Positions 7,454 to 15,645 of a stretch of 64,000 nucleotides of DNA are shown one piece after another. The translations under genes were made by a program, and so were the position numbers. The DNA is from Arthrobacter_B citreus (GTDB taxonomy: Bacteria; Actinomycetota; Actinomycetes; Actinomycetales; Micrococcaceae): assembly GCF_042429235.1 (NCBI RefSeq), contig NZ_JBHMBA010000002.1. One strand, written 5' to 3'. The notes under the pieces were generated by a model. That model searched no databases, had not been told where the DNA came from, and saw only the letters and a program-made list of their open reading frames with translations. Numbering within the stretch: position 1 is the first letter of the stretch; each line of letters starts with the position of its first letter.

Positions 7454-9292
7454 CTAGAAGGGTGGCGGATCGTCTCCGTAGTCTTCCGGGTCCCTGGAGA
7501 CTGAGTCTGCCGGTCCAGCTGCTCTTGATTCACCCACATCTCCCACGCCACCAACCGCTCCTGCACAGCCTGGTTTATCCACTGCACTTGTTGGCTCTGC
7601 ACTTCGAGTGGGCAGCGTGAGGTGGGGTTCGGTGCGGTACTTGCGTCCCCCGGGAGAGGTCCATTCAATGATTCCCGGACTGGGTTGGCAGGCTTTCCAG
7701 AAACCTTTGGTTTTGAACATGTGGTGCCGCCGGCATAAATGCTCCAAATTGTCATGATCGGTGGCGCCGCCCTGCGCCCAGGGTATGGTGTGGTCGATTT
7801 CGGAGATCACCGCGTTGGTTCGGCAGCCGGGGAACCGGCAGGTTCCGTCGCGGACCCGCAGCACCTGCTTCAGCCGATCCGGTACTTTCCGTTTCCGGCC
7901 AATCCTCAGGAACTCCTCGGTTTTCGGGTCCCGTTCCACCGGCGTCCACTTCGCCGCGTCCCGGGCCATCTTTCGTGCTGTGACCGGGCTGATCGGTCCG
8001 TAGCCGTGCAGTTCGGCGGGTTGGTCGTCGGCGCCGAAGAGGGTCTCGGCGCTGATCAGGACCAGAATCTCCGTCCGGGCCCGGGAACCATGGCCGCCGC
8101 ACCCTGTCCCTCCCGTTGACGTCCCTCCCGTTGACCGACCCTTTTTACCCACCCCGGAACGCTTACCAAGACGAGTGCCGGAACCGGCTCCAGATCCAGC
8201 TGCGGGTTCAGGACTAAGCCCAGGTCCAGATCTGGGCCCCTGACGGCCGGCGCCGGCGGCGGTATTGGTCCCGGCGTCGACGCCAGCAGCGGTATCACTG
8301 GCAGTGTCGGTGCCAACGCCTGCGGCGGTACAGTCTTCGCCGCAATCATCACTGTCGTGGCCCTCGAGCAGGCTGGCCATGATGTCTGTCCGGAGCTGAT
8401 CCACAGTGCGTGGATCACCGGCGGCCTGCTCACCGCGGGCGGCGGTGCTGAGCTGGTTGAAGAACGCCTGCGCTTTCTGGGCCGGCAGCAGGGCCGAGAG
8501 CCAGGACATCCCGTCGCATTCGGGCTGCAGGGTTACCCGGCGCCGGTCAAAGGCACTGCGCTGACGGACCTCGATGGTTTCGGGATACGTGTTCTCCCGC
8601 AGCCGCCGAGCCCGGACCCGGAACTGGGGATGGGTTTGCTCCGGCGCCAACCCCAGCAATTGGGCTTCGAAGCCGGGCAGGTCTGCGGGCGGGATGTTCT
8701 GGGACTGATCAACCAGGGTCTGGACGTGCCCGTAACTGATGTGCCCGGATTCCAGGGCCTTCAGGGTGGCGGTGTGGGTGGTGCAGAGGGTGCCGGCTTC
8801 GCTCATGAGCATCATCGCCGTGTTCGTGGGCACATGCAGGATGGTCGCTGCTTCTTCCGCGGCGAGGCTGAACGCGAGACCGGGATCGAGCAGGCCGGTG
8901 TCGTGGAGATATTCGTCCCGGAACAGGACCTGCATGCGGGTGAGGGTTTTGGCTTGCTGGGCCTGCGCCCAGCGGATCAGGTGATCCAGGCGGGAGAGCA
9001 CGGCGCCGGCTTCGTCCTGGTTCAGGGACTCCACCGCGTGGAGGGCCAGGGACCCGGTGAGGGCGGCCTGGTGACCGGCGCTGGAGACCGGAGCATCGGA
9101 ACCCGAAACCACAGTTGCCGGATCAACTGCGGAACCCGGGACAGAAGGAACGAGAACGGCCGAAGAAACGTCCCGGGCAGCAACAGTGTCGGCAGCGTAA
9201 ACCGACAGGCTGACTGGTGCCGCCTGCCCGCCGGCGACTCCCGCCTGTCCGCTGCCGGCAACCTTGCCGGGAAGAGATCCGTTCTGATCCAT
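7454..9292 (-). CDS. DUF222 / HNH endonuclease domain protein (13E12 family)
   Basis: A 612-residue protein with an N-terminal DUF222 region (about 60-320), a low-complexity Gly/Ala/Thr-rich linker (about 330-410) and a C-terminal HNH nuclease domain. Two zinc-binding pairs are visible (CRFPGC at 485-490 and CRRHH at 520-524) around the catalytic DH at 500-501. This 13E12-type family is multicopy in Arthrobacter, Mycobacterium and relatives, and its physiological role is not established. It is a single gene on the minus strand with a weak ribosome-binding site (tgaagac) before the ATG. Confidence 0.88.
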   Translation of the reverse strand: MDQNGSLPGKVAGSGQAGVAGGQAAPVSLSVYAADTVAARDVSSAVLVPSVPGSAVDPATVVSGSDAPVSSAGHQAALTGSLALHAVESLNQDEAGAVLSRLDHLIRWAQAQQAKTLTRMQVLFRDEYLHDTGLLDPGLAFSLAAEEAATILHVPTNTAMMLMSEAGTLCTTHTATLKALESGHISYGHVQTLVDQSQNIPPADLPGFEAQLLGLAPEQTHPQFRVRARRLRENTYPETIEVRQRSAFDRRRVTLQPECDGMSWLSALLPAQKAQAFFNQLSTAARGEQAAGDPRTVDQLRTDIMASLLEGHDSDDCGEDCTAAGVGTDTASDTAAGVDAGTNTAAGAGRQGPRSGPGLSPEPAAGSGAGSGTRLGKRSGVGKKGRSTGGTSTGGTGCGGHGSRARTEILVLISAETLFGADDQPAELHGYGPISPVTARKMARDAAKWTPVERDPKTEEFLRIGRKRKVPDRLKQVLRVRDGTCRFPGCRTNAVISEIDHTIPWAQGGATDHDNLEHLCRRHHMFKTKGFWKACQPSPGIIEWTSPGGRKYRTEPHLTLPTRSAEPTSAVDKPGCAGAVGGVGDVGESRAAGPADSVSRDPEDYGDDPPPF

Positions 9293-9630
9293 GTCTTCAG
9301 GCTTTCACCCGGCACTGACATTTCCAGTCCAAAAACAGCCCAAAACAGGCTTAAAACGGCCCTTCATGAGTGATTCGAATACTCGACTTTTTCGCCCGAT
9401 TACTTGTTTCAAATCACCCGATGGTCCACCCGCCCAACCACCGACAGACCCCGCCAAACCACAGACACACCCCGCCCCAACCCAGCGACCCGCCGTCCCC
9501 GACCCAGTGACCCGCGGCCCACCCGTCCTCCCGGAGAGGCTAAGGAAACAAAGAAGTTATGGAACCAAGAACAAATACATCAACGGCAACTACGGAAGCC
9601 GGAGATGTCACAGCCCGGTGAAATACCACG
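9293..9630. other. non-coding region upstream of the HNH gene
   Basis: No gene is supported here. 9400-9540 is C-rich low-complexity sequence with repeated gacccgcc-like words. Nearer the HNH gene is an AT-richer stretch with an imperfect 17-bp dyad at 9367-9383 (gagtgattcgaatactc), about 75 bp before the start, which could be an operator or promoter element. Confidence 0.4.
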
Positions 9631-9668
9631 AAGGGCGTGATCCGTGATGATTCACGGATCACGCCCTT
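9631..9668 (-). terminator. perfect 17-bp hairpin, probable terminator
   Basis: The arms aagggcgtgatccgtga (9631-9647) and tcacggatcacgccctt (9652-9668) are perfect complements with a 4-nt loop. It lies 70 bp beyond the stop of the monooxygenase gene on the minus strand. There is no U-tract, as is common for actinobacterial terminators. Confidence 0.65.
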
Positions 9669-9738
9669 CATCCGGCTGGTCCTGCCGGGAGGCCTGGAGA
9701 CTGGCTGCCTCTGACGGAAAAGTCCCGCCGTCAGGAAA

Positions 9739-10050
9739 TTAGACCAGTCCCTGCTCAGCAGTGCCTGCGGGGTGTGGCTGCAGGACCTGAACATCCATCT
9801 CTCCGGCCAGTTTCCCCTCCAGCGCCGCAGTCAGGGCCTGGAACGCGGGACTGACCGAGTGCGCCTGCAGATCCTCCGGGCTGGCCCACTTCTCGATCAT
9901 GACCAGTCGGTCGCGGCCTTCATTGAGGCTGTACAGCTCGCAGCCGGAATCCTCGGCATGAACCCGGCCGATGACTTCCTCGAGCGTCGCAACAACGTCA
10001 TCACGGAATTCGGGCTTGGGATACATGGTGGCCACAATGACGAGACTCAT
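9739..10050 (-). CDS. putative quinol monooxygenase (ABM domain)
   Basis: A 103-residue antibiotic-biosynthesis-monooxygenase (dimeric ferredoxin-like) domain. It begins MSLVIVATMYPKPE, with GCELYSLNEGRDRLVMIEKW in the middle and DLQAHSVSPAFQAL near 62-75, all typical of YgiN-like quinol monooxygenases. It is cofactor-free and probably dimeric. The start overlaps the stop of the SDR gene by 4 bases, so the two are co-transcribed and perhaps function in quinone or electrophile defence. Substrate unknown. Confidence 0.85.
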   Translation of the reverse strand: MSLVIVATMYPKPEFRDDVVATLEEVIGRVHAEDSGCELYSLNEGRDRLVMIEKWASPEDLQAHSVSPAFQALTAALEGKLAGEMDVQVLQPHPAGTAEQGLV

Positions 10051-10712
10051 GCCTTCGCTCCCTTCAGGGCATCAAGGGCCGCATCCACTGATACGGAACC
10101 GTTATTGAATTCGATCGTCTGCCCGATGGTCTCCGGACGGTCCAGCACGGCAGCGGCCACCAGGGCCACATCCTCGCGGGAGACCTGAGTGCCTTCAATG
10201 CCGGGGCCGGTTTCGATCATGCCGGTGCCGGGATCCAGAGTCAGGGCACTGGGACCGAGAATCGTCCAGTCCAGACCGCTCTGGCGCAGGTACTCGTCCG
10301 CGTCAGCCTTGGCCTGCGCATACGCGAAGAAACTGTCGTCTTCCGGAACCCCGTGGTTGGGGCCGGCGCCGAAGTAGGACACCATTACATACCGGTTGGC
10401 GCCCGCTTCCTTGGCGGCATCCATGGACCGGATTGCAGCATCGCGGTCCACTGCGAATGTCCGTTCCGGCGAACCTCCCCCGGCTCCGGCAGACCAGACC
10501 ACGGTATCCTGCCCGGCCAGTTTCTCGGCGATTTCACCAGTGGAGAGGTGTTCGACGTCGGCGACGACGGCGGTTGCTCCGGTGGCCTCAACATCGCCCG
10601 TGTGTTCCGGGTTGCGGAAAAGCGACGTGACCTCATGGCCGTTGGCAGTGAGGTCCTTGGCCAGATGCAGGGCAACTTTGCCGTGGCCGCCGATAATGGC
10701 AATGCGTGACAT
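10047..10712 (-). CDS. NAD(P)-binding oxidoreductase (atypical SDR, YwnB-like)
   Basis: A 221-residue atypical short-chain dehydrogenase/NmrA-like protein with the dinucleotide motif GGHGKVA at residues 8-14. No canonical Tyr-x-x-x-Lys dyad is evident, so it may be a sensor or a flavin/quinone reductase of the YwnB/YhfK type. The ribosome-binding site aaggaaagg lies upstream of the ATG. It is the first gene of a two-gene operon with the monooxygenase. Confidence 0.82.
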   Translation of the reverse strand: MSRIAIIGGHGKVALHLAKDLTANGHEVTSLFRNPEHTGDVEATGATAVVADVEHLSTGEIAEKLAGQDTVVWSAGAGGGSPERTFAVDRDAAIRSMDAAKEAGANRYVMVSYFGAGPNHGVPEDDSFFAYAQAKADADEYLRQSGLDWTILGPSALTLDPGTGMIETGPGIEGTQVSREDVALVAAAVLDRPETIGQTIEFNNGSVSVDAALDALKGAKA

Positions 10713-10773
10713 GGTGAGTCCTTTCCTTAAGGGAAAACGAGTTCAACGGGAATGTCCCTGTCCCTGCCACCCT

Positions 10774-10802
10774 AAGCACGCTGATGGTTTAAGTGCGTGC
10801 TT
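10774..10802. promoter_or_regulatory. inverted repeat upstream of the SDR/monooxygenase operon
   Basis: Arms aagcacgc (10774-10781) and gcgtgctt (10795-10802) are perfect 8-bp complements with a 13-bp spacer, about 60-90 bp upstream of the operon start. On the minus strand a TAGGGT (candidate -10) begins inside the proximal arm. The arrangement fits an operator for an HxlR- or TetR-like regulator, but none is encoded nearby. Confidence 0.4.
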
Positions 10803-10929
10803 GTCCGCTGATGGCAGACCCAGGCACCTTTATCGCCACAGCGGGAATAAAGCCGAAGAGTCGGCTGCGGCTTCGGCACAAGCGCAGTCCCGGAGCCGGA
10901 CACAAGGCCGCGGGTGGACGCAGGAACCG

Positions 10930-11823
10930 TCAGAGCGGCAGATCCCGCAGCATGCCGGAAAGACGCATCAGTTCCAAGGGAAGGTGCTTGGTCAACGTCA
11001 AACCCACGATTTCCGCTGCTGCTGACAAATCGTTGATGAGCCGCACCAAATCGGAAACCCTCATGCCGTCCGTCTGCTGGCCCGTTGCGCCGGAGAAGTC
11101 GCGCGGATCGAGGACCTCGAGGTCAATATGCACCGCCAGCCGGGAAGCCCCCGTTCCGGCAACCCAGTCCAGCACCCGCCTGCTGTCCTCAGCGGTGTCC
11201 GTAATGCCCACCGCTTGGATGCCCAGACGTTCCTTGACGGCAATGCCCTCCTCGTCCCAATGCCGCAGGCCGATCTGCAGGATCTTCAGCGGCGGCACGA
11301 GCGCCGGCAGTTCCGCGATGATGCCTGCGTCGCCCTCGCCCGCAAGCGTCGCCAGGGCCATGGAACGAAACCCCGTATACGACTGCCCCGGGACACCGGT
11401 GTCCGAGTGGGCATCAATCCATAGAACGGCGAAATCATCCCCGTACAGGTTGGCAAGGTAACTGAAGGGAGCAACGCTGACCGAGCACTCACCTCCGAAG
11501 GTAACCACCGATGCCGGTTCCGCCTCCCTCAACAGCCGCAGCGCCTCTGTCAGTTGGCGCACCACCGCTTCCCGGGCATAAATGCCGTCGACAGTTGTGA
11601 GGGCCTCGTCGCTGGTGTCGGTGCTGACGGGAACATAAGCTGTGGGGCCGTCATGGTTCGGAGACAGCAGGGACAGGAGGGCCGGCCCCAGGTGATAGGA
11701 CAGCTGGCTGTCATGGGCGTCCACCCCGGGCAGCAGTTGATGGGTTTGAGGCCCGGAGGACCCCTGCCACTGCGGAAAGTGCAGGCGGAGTGCGCCGGGA
11801 CCGGAGGGGTGGATCTGGCTCAT
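10930..11823 (-). CDS. arginase/agmatinase family protein
   Basis: A 297-residue ureohydrolase-fold protein. The second and third metal-binding motifs are present (DAHSD near 136-140 and DLEVLDP near 228-234). The first, normally GGDHS, is GGECS here (about 108-112), so the usual His metal ligand is Cys. This is either a divergent ureohydrolase with altered metal binding or a related amidinohydrolase; arginine or agmatine as substrate should not be assumed. The ATG is preceded by TAAGTT at 6 nt and no Shine-Dalgarno, suggesting a leaderless mRNA. Confidence 0.8.
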   Translation of the reverse strand: MSQIHPSGPGALRLHFPQWQGSSGPQTHQLLPGVDAHDSQLSYHLGPALLSLLSPNHDGPTAYVPVSTDTSDEALTTVDGIYAREAVVRQLTEALRLLREAEPASVVTFGGECSVSVAPFSYLANLYGDDFAVLWIDAHSDTGVPGQSYTGFRSMALATLAGEGDAGIIAELPALVPPLKILQIGLRHWDEEGIAVKERLGIQAVGITDTAEDSRRVLDWVAGTGASRLAVHIDLEVLDPRDFSGATGQQTDGMRVSDLVRLINDLSAAAEIVGLTLTKHLPLELMRLSGMLRDLPL

Positions 11824-11829
11824 GTGCCC

Positions 11830-11835
11830 AACTTA
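11830..11835 (-). promoter_or_regulatory. -10 element for leaderless arginase-family mRNA
   Basis: TAAGTT on the minus strand ends 6 nt before the ATG at 11823. The same spacing is seen at several other starts in the window. No clear -35. Confidence 0.45.
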
Positions 11836-11985
11836 CGCCGCAGGGCCGGCACGGATAAGGGCAGGCAAGCCGCGGCAGGGGCTGGAAGGCAAAATGGGCA
11901 CGACGACGACGGCGGACTGAGCGGGGCAGCGCCGGCCGCGCCCGCCGGGACAAGGGCAACGGACAAAACCGGAACCGGCACAAAA

Positions 11986-11991
11986 TAGGAT
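11986..11991 (+). promoter_or_regulatory. -10 element upstream of the ABC-F gene
   Basis: TAGGAT ends 6 nt before the ATG at 11998, giving a predicted transcript start at or beside the start codon. A short ggag also lies in that gap. Confidence 0.45.
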
Positions 11992-11997
11992 GGAGAC

Positions 11998-13635
11998 ATG
12001 ACTGCAACACTCGTCGCCCGGGATCTTTCCGGCGGCTATGCCCACCGCACCCTTTTTTCCCACTTGAACCTGACCGTCGCACCCGGCGATGTGGTGGGGG
12101 TCGTAGGCTCCAACGGCGCCGGTAAATCCACTCTGCTGCGCCTGTTGGCCGGCGCTGATGAACCGATCGCCGGCAGCGTCTCCACTGCCCCGGCCGACGC
12201 TTTCATCGGCTGGCTGCCGCAGGAACATGAACGGCTGGAGGGTGAAACCGTGGCCGCGTACATTGCGCGCCGGACCGGAGCCACCGACGCGACCCTGGCG
12301 ATGGAAGCCACCGCGGAGGCGCTGGGATCCGGCGCCAAGGGTGCCGACGACGCCTACGCCACGGCGCTGGACCGCTGGCTTGCCTGCGGAGCGGCAGATC
12401 TGGAGGACCGGATTCCGCCGGTGCTGGCTGAACTCGGGCTGGAGGTGGGAGCGGATGCGCTGATGACGTCGCTCTCCGGCGGCCAGGCGGCGCGGGTGGC
12501 GCTGGCCGCACTCCTGCTAAGCCGCTTCGACATTGTGCTGCTGGATGAACCGACCAATGACCTGGACCTGGCCGGCCTGGCCCGGCTGGAGGAATTCGTC
12601 CAGGGGCTGCGCGGCGGCGTCGTCCTGGTTTCGCACGACCGTGAGTTCCTGGCCCGCTGCGTCACCACTGTGGTGGAACTGGACCTGGCGCAGAACAAGG
12701 TGGCCGTGTACGACGGCGGCTACGACGCCTTCCTGGAAGAGCGTGCCGTTGCACGGCGGCACGCGCGTGAAGCGTATGAGGAGTTTTCCGACAAGAAGGC
12801 GGACCTGGTGTCCCGGGCGCGCACCACGAGGGAGTGGAGCTCCCAGGGAGTTCGAAACGCGATGAAGAAGGCACCGGACAACGACAAGATCCGCCGCCGG
12901 GCCTCTATGGAGTCCTCCGAAAAGCAGGCGCAGAAAGTGCGCCAGATGGAATCCCGCATCGCCCGCCTGGACGAGGTGGAGGAACCCCGGAAGGAATGGC
13001 AGCTGCAGTTCACCATCGGCTCCGCTCCGCGGTCCAGCTCCGTTGTTGCCACGCTGAACTCCGCAGTGGCACGGCGCGGCTCTTTCACGCTGGGCCCTGT
13101 CTCGGTGCAGGTCAACGCCGGTGAGCGGATTGGCATCACCGGCCCGAACGGCGCGGGAAAATCCACTCTGCTGGCCCTGCTCCTGGGGCGGCTGGAACCA
13201 TCCGACGGAACCGCTTCCCTGGGGTCCTCGGTGGCAGTGGGCGAAATCGACCAGGCGCGGGGTCAGCTGGATCCCGTCCTGCCGCTGGGTGATGCTTTTG
13301 AAGCTGCCGTTCCGGAAATGAACAGCGCCGAGGTCCGGACGCTGCTGGCCAAGTTCGGGTTGAAAGCGGACCAGGTGAACAGCCACGTCTCCTCCCTGTC
13401 GCCGGGAGAACGGACCAGGGCCTCCCTGGCGCTGCTGCAGGCGCGGGGCGTGAACCTGTTGGTACTGGATGAACCCACGAACCACCTGGATCTGCCCGCC
13501 ATCGAACAGCTGGAGGAGGCGCTGAAGAGCTACGACGGCGCCCTGCTGCTCGTTTCCCATGACCGGCGGATGCTGGAGAACGTTCATCTGGATGCGCGGT
13601 GGGATGTGACCGGAGGCGTGGTAACGGTTTCCTGA
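11998..13635 (+). CDS. ABC-F family ATP-binding protein
   Basis: A 545-residue soluble protein with two ABC nucleotide-binding domains and no membrane segments. Domain 1 has Walker A GSNGAGKST (about 38-46), signature LSGGQ and Walker B LLDEPTNDLD. Domain 2 has GPNGAGKST (about 381-389), signature LSPGE and LVLDEPTNHLD. The charged helical linker between them (about 255-330) matches the P-site tRNA-interaction motif of ABC-F proteins. These act on the ribosome as translation factors or antibiotic-protection proteins. Housekeeping versus resistance function cannot be decided here. Confidence 0.9.
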   Translation: MTATLVARDLSGGYAHRTLFSHLNLTVAPGDVVGVVGSNGAGKSTLLRLLAGADEPIAGSVSTAPADAFIGWLPQEHERLEGETVAAYIARRTGATDATLAMEATAEALGSGAKGADDAYATALDRWLACGAADLEDRIPPVLAELGLEVGADALMTSLSGGQAARVALAALLLSRFDIVLLDEPTNDLDLAGLARLEEFVQGLRGGVVLVSHDREFLARCVTTVVELDLAQNKVAVYDGGYDAFLEERAVARRHAREAYEEFSDKKADLVSRARTTREWSSQGVRNAMKKAPDNDKIRRRASMESSEKQAQKVRQMESRIARLDEVEEPRKEWQLQFTIGSAPRSSSVVATLNSAVARRGSFTLGPVSVQVNAGERIGITGPNGAGKSTLLALLLGRLEPSDGTASLGSSVAVGEIDQARGQLDPVLPLGDAFEAAVPEMNSAEVRTLLAKFGLKADQVNSHVSSLSPGERTRASLALLQARGVNLLVLDEPTNHLDLPAIEQLEEALKSYDGALLLVSHDRRMLENVHLDARWDVTGGVVTVS

Positions 13636-13746
13636 TGCTGGCCTAAGTACCGGAACAGGCCCAAAATGTGGTAGAAGTTACGAACGGTGTGTGCTGGAAC
13701 AGCCGGCGTGTGCTTGGGTCTCGGTCTCTTGGGGGGAGTAGTCACC

Positions 13747-13785
13747 ATGTCTTCAAAGCAGCTGCCTGCGGGGAATGGGCAATGA
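13747..13785 (+). CDS. possible 12-residue leader peptide
   Basis: A 12-codon frame (MSSKQLPAGNGQ) starts with ATG 6 nt after the strong ribosome-binding site ggggggag (13731-13738). Its TGA (13783-13785) overlaps the ATG of the next small gene (13782) as ATGA. The arrangement suggests translational coupling of the downstream frame to this leader. There is no homology argument, so it is offered only on the signals. Confidence 0.35.
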   Translation: MSSKQLPAGNGQ

Positions 13786-14018
13786 AGGGTATCCGGGCAG
13801 AGGTGCCGGTCCTGCTGACCGTGTGGGTCCTCTGCGTCACCACTGACTGGTCCACAGGAACGAAGATCGCCTTGAACGTTGCCGCCGTCGCGGGTCTCTG
13901 CCTGCATGAGTACCTCACGCACCGCCGCCTTCAGCGCGACAAGCAGCGCAGCGTGGAATCTGGCCGGGCTGCCGCAGCCACGGGCCGGGCCCGCCATCGG
14001 TCCTTCGCGGCAGCCTAA
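13782..14018 (+). CDS. small hypothetical membrane protein
   Basis: A 78-residue protein starting MKGIRAEVPVLLTVWVLC. One or two hydrophobic segments (about 6-22 and 27-41) are followed by a basic Arg/Ala-rich tail. The family is not recognised. The chosen ATG overlaps the stop of a short leader frame with a strong ribosome-binding site. A GTG at 13668 would extend the frame but has no ribosome-binding site. The stop codon lies inside the first unit of a 13-bp tandem array. Confidence 0.5.
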   Translation: MKGIRAEVPVLLTVWVLCVTTDWSTGTKIALNVAAVAGLCLHEYLTHRRLQRDKQRSVESGRAAAATGRARHRSFAAA

Positions 14019-14116
14019 ACAGGCGCTGTAAGCCGGCACTGTGAACTTCCGCTTGGAACTAGCAGCCTGAACCTGCACTGTGAAGCTGCACCCTGAACCG
14101 GCAGCCTGCAGGAACG
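14013..14116. repeat. 13-bp tandem repeat, eight degenerate copies, spanning a stop codon
   Basis: Eight consecutive 13-bp units (consensus near ctgtgaacctgca) run without gaps from 14013 to 14116. The stop of the small membrane protein (TAA, 14016-14018) is in unit 1. Later units carry TAA, TGA or TAG, and because 13 is not a multiple of 3 the stops fall in all three frames. Confidence 0.85.
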
Positions 14117-14227
14117 GGTCCTCGCCGCAGCCCGAACGGGCTTTATGCGCCTGCCGGTCAGGCGCGGCGGCGGTGGGGGAGTAGTCTCGGTACCCCGGCG
14201 CACCGCCGGGCCAACACGGGGGTACGC

Positions 14228-15397
14228 ATGAGCGGCACGGCTACGAATGGCACTTTGATGACGCTTGGCGTGATCGGAACTTCGAGGAAAGTCGACGAGC
14301 GGCGCCTGCCGCTGCACCCTCGCCATCTGGAACGCATTGACGACGATCTGCGGCAGCGAATCATCCTGGAGGAGGGCTACGGAGAGCGCTTCGGCTTCTC
14401 CGATGACCAGCTTTCTCCGCTGGTCGCACGCGTAGCTCCGCGCAGCGACGTTATTTCCGCTGCCGACGTGGTGCTGCTGCCCAAGCCGCAGGCACGGGAC
14501 CTGCAGGACCTTCGGGACGGTCAGGTGCTGTGGGGCTGGCCGCACTGCGTCCAGGACGCGGAGATCACGCAGCTGGCAGTCGACAAGTCGCTGACTCTGA
14601 TCGCCTTTGAAGCCATGAACCACTGGAACGCCGACGGCGGGTTCGGGCTTCACGTGTTCCACAAAAACAATGAACTCGCCGGCTACAGCTCGGTGCTGCA
14701 TGCCCTGGAGCTCGCCGGGTCGACCGGCGACTACGGGCGCCGGCTCACCGCCGTCGTCATCGGTTTCGGGGCAACCGCACGCGGCGCCGTTACGGCGCTG
14801 AACGCACTGGGCATCCACGAAGTGCAGGTGCTCACCAACCGGGAGACCGCCGCCGTCGGCTCGCCCATCCACTCAGCCCGGATTCTGCGGTTTGAGCGCG
14901 ACGCCGATCAGCCGCAGCTCAGCCACGTCATCACCGATGACGGCAACCAGCCGCTGGCACCCTATTTGGCGGGCTTTGACCTGGTAATCAACTGCACGCT
15001 CCAGGATCCCAACGCCCCGCTGACCTACCTCCAGGAAGCGGATCTGGAAGCCTTCGCTTCAGGCAGCCTGATCATTGACGTGTCCTGCGACGAGGGCATG
15101 GGATTTTCCTGGGCCAAGCCCACGTCCTTCGCCGATCCGGTGTTCACCGTCGGAGAGGGCATCCTGTACTACGCGGTGGACCACAGCCCTTCTCACCTGT
15201 GGGACTCGGCCACCTGGGAAATCAGCGAAGCGGTCCTGCCGTTCCTGCGTACTGTGATGTCCGGTCCCGCAGCTTGGGACGCGGAACCGAGCGTGGCCCG
15301 CGCCATCGAAATCCGCGGCGGAAGGATCCAGAATCCAGCCGTCCTGGCCTTCCAGGGCCGTTCCGGCGACTATCCGTACGCGGTGTCCCCAGCCTGA
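14228..15397 (+). CDS. alanine dehydrogenase/PNT-fold enzyme, N5-(carboxyethyl)ornithine synthase-like
   Basis: A 389-residue protein with the two-domain fold of alanine dehydrogenase and the transhydrogenase N-domain. TSRKVDERRLPLHP near residue 18-31 matches the substrate-binding region, and the Rossmann motif VIGFGATARGA is near 178-188. The closest type by pattern is N5-(1-carboxyethyl)ornithine synthase, a reductive condensation of pyruvate with an amino acid side chain. The exact substrate is inferred, and it is longer than the lactococcal enzyme. The ATG follows a cgggggtacgc stretch that may serve as ribosome-binding site; a TAGTCT at 14181 is a candidate -10. Confidence 0.75.
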   Translation: MSGTATNGTLMTLGVIGTSRKVDERRLPLHPRHLERIDDDLRQRIILEEGYGERFGFSDDQLSPLVARVAPRSDVISAADVVLLPKPQARDLQDLRDGQVLWGWPHCVQDAEITQLAVDKSLTLIAFEAMNHWNADGGFGLHVFHKNNELAGYSSVLHALELAGSTGDYGRRLTAVVIGFGATARGAVTALNALGIHEVQVLTNRETAAVGSPIHSARILRFERDADQPQLSHVITDDGNQPLAPYLAGFDLVINCTLQDPNAPLTYLQEADLEAFASGSLIIDVSCDEGMGFSWAKPTSFADPVFTVGEGILYYAVDHSPSHLWDSATWEISEAVLPFLRTVMSGPAAWDAEPSVARAIEIRGGRIQNPAVLAFQGRSGDYPYAVSPA

Positions 15398-15463
15398 GGC
15401 CAGCCCGGCGCCAGCCTGGGGCCGGCGCCGCGGCGGCGAGCCTGAGGCCGGCAGCCCGGTGCC
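15391..15463. repeat. degenerate repeat spanning the stop of the alanine-dehydrogenase-fold gene
   Basis: Three related words beginning agcctgaggcc or agcctggggcc occur at 15391, 15413 and 15439. The gene's TGA (15395-15397) is in the first, and the identical TGA context recurs 48 bp later in the same frame. The rest of the gap to 15645 is GC-rich with no supported gene. Confidence 0.55.
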
Positions 15464-15645
15464 GAGCCCCGGGGCAGGCGGGCATGCGCGGCGACTTCAG
15501 GGGACAGGCGCCGCCCACGCGGCCGGAGCCTAGGACGCCGGAGCAGGCCGGGTCTATGGTTTTAAGGCCCACGGTTTTCGGTCACGCGGTTTGCCCACGG
15601 CGTCTCATTGGCCGGGCCATGACCGCCGAGTGAATCGAGCAGCTC

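Noticed and set aside
7114..7620. 168-codon frame across the repeat arrays after MarR
   Set aside because: Composed of translated repeats plus the complement of the HNH gene end; no independent coding signal.
9291..9647. 118-codon plus-strand frame in the gap upstream of the HNH gene
   Set aside because: Pro/Thr-rich translation of C-rich low-complexity DNA with no ribosome-binding site, running into the terminator hairpin.
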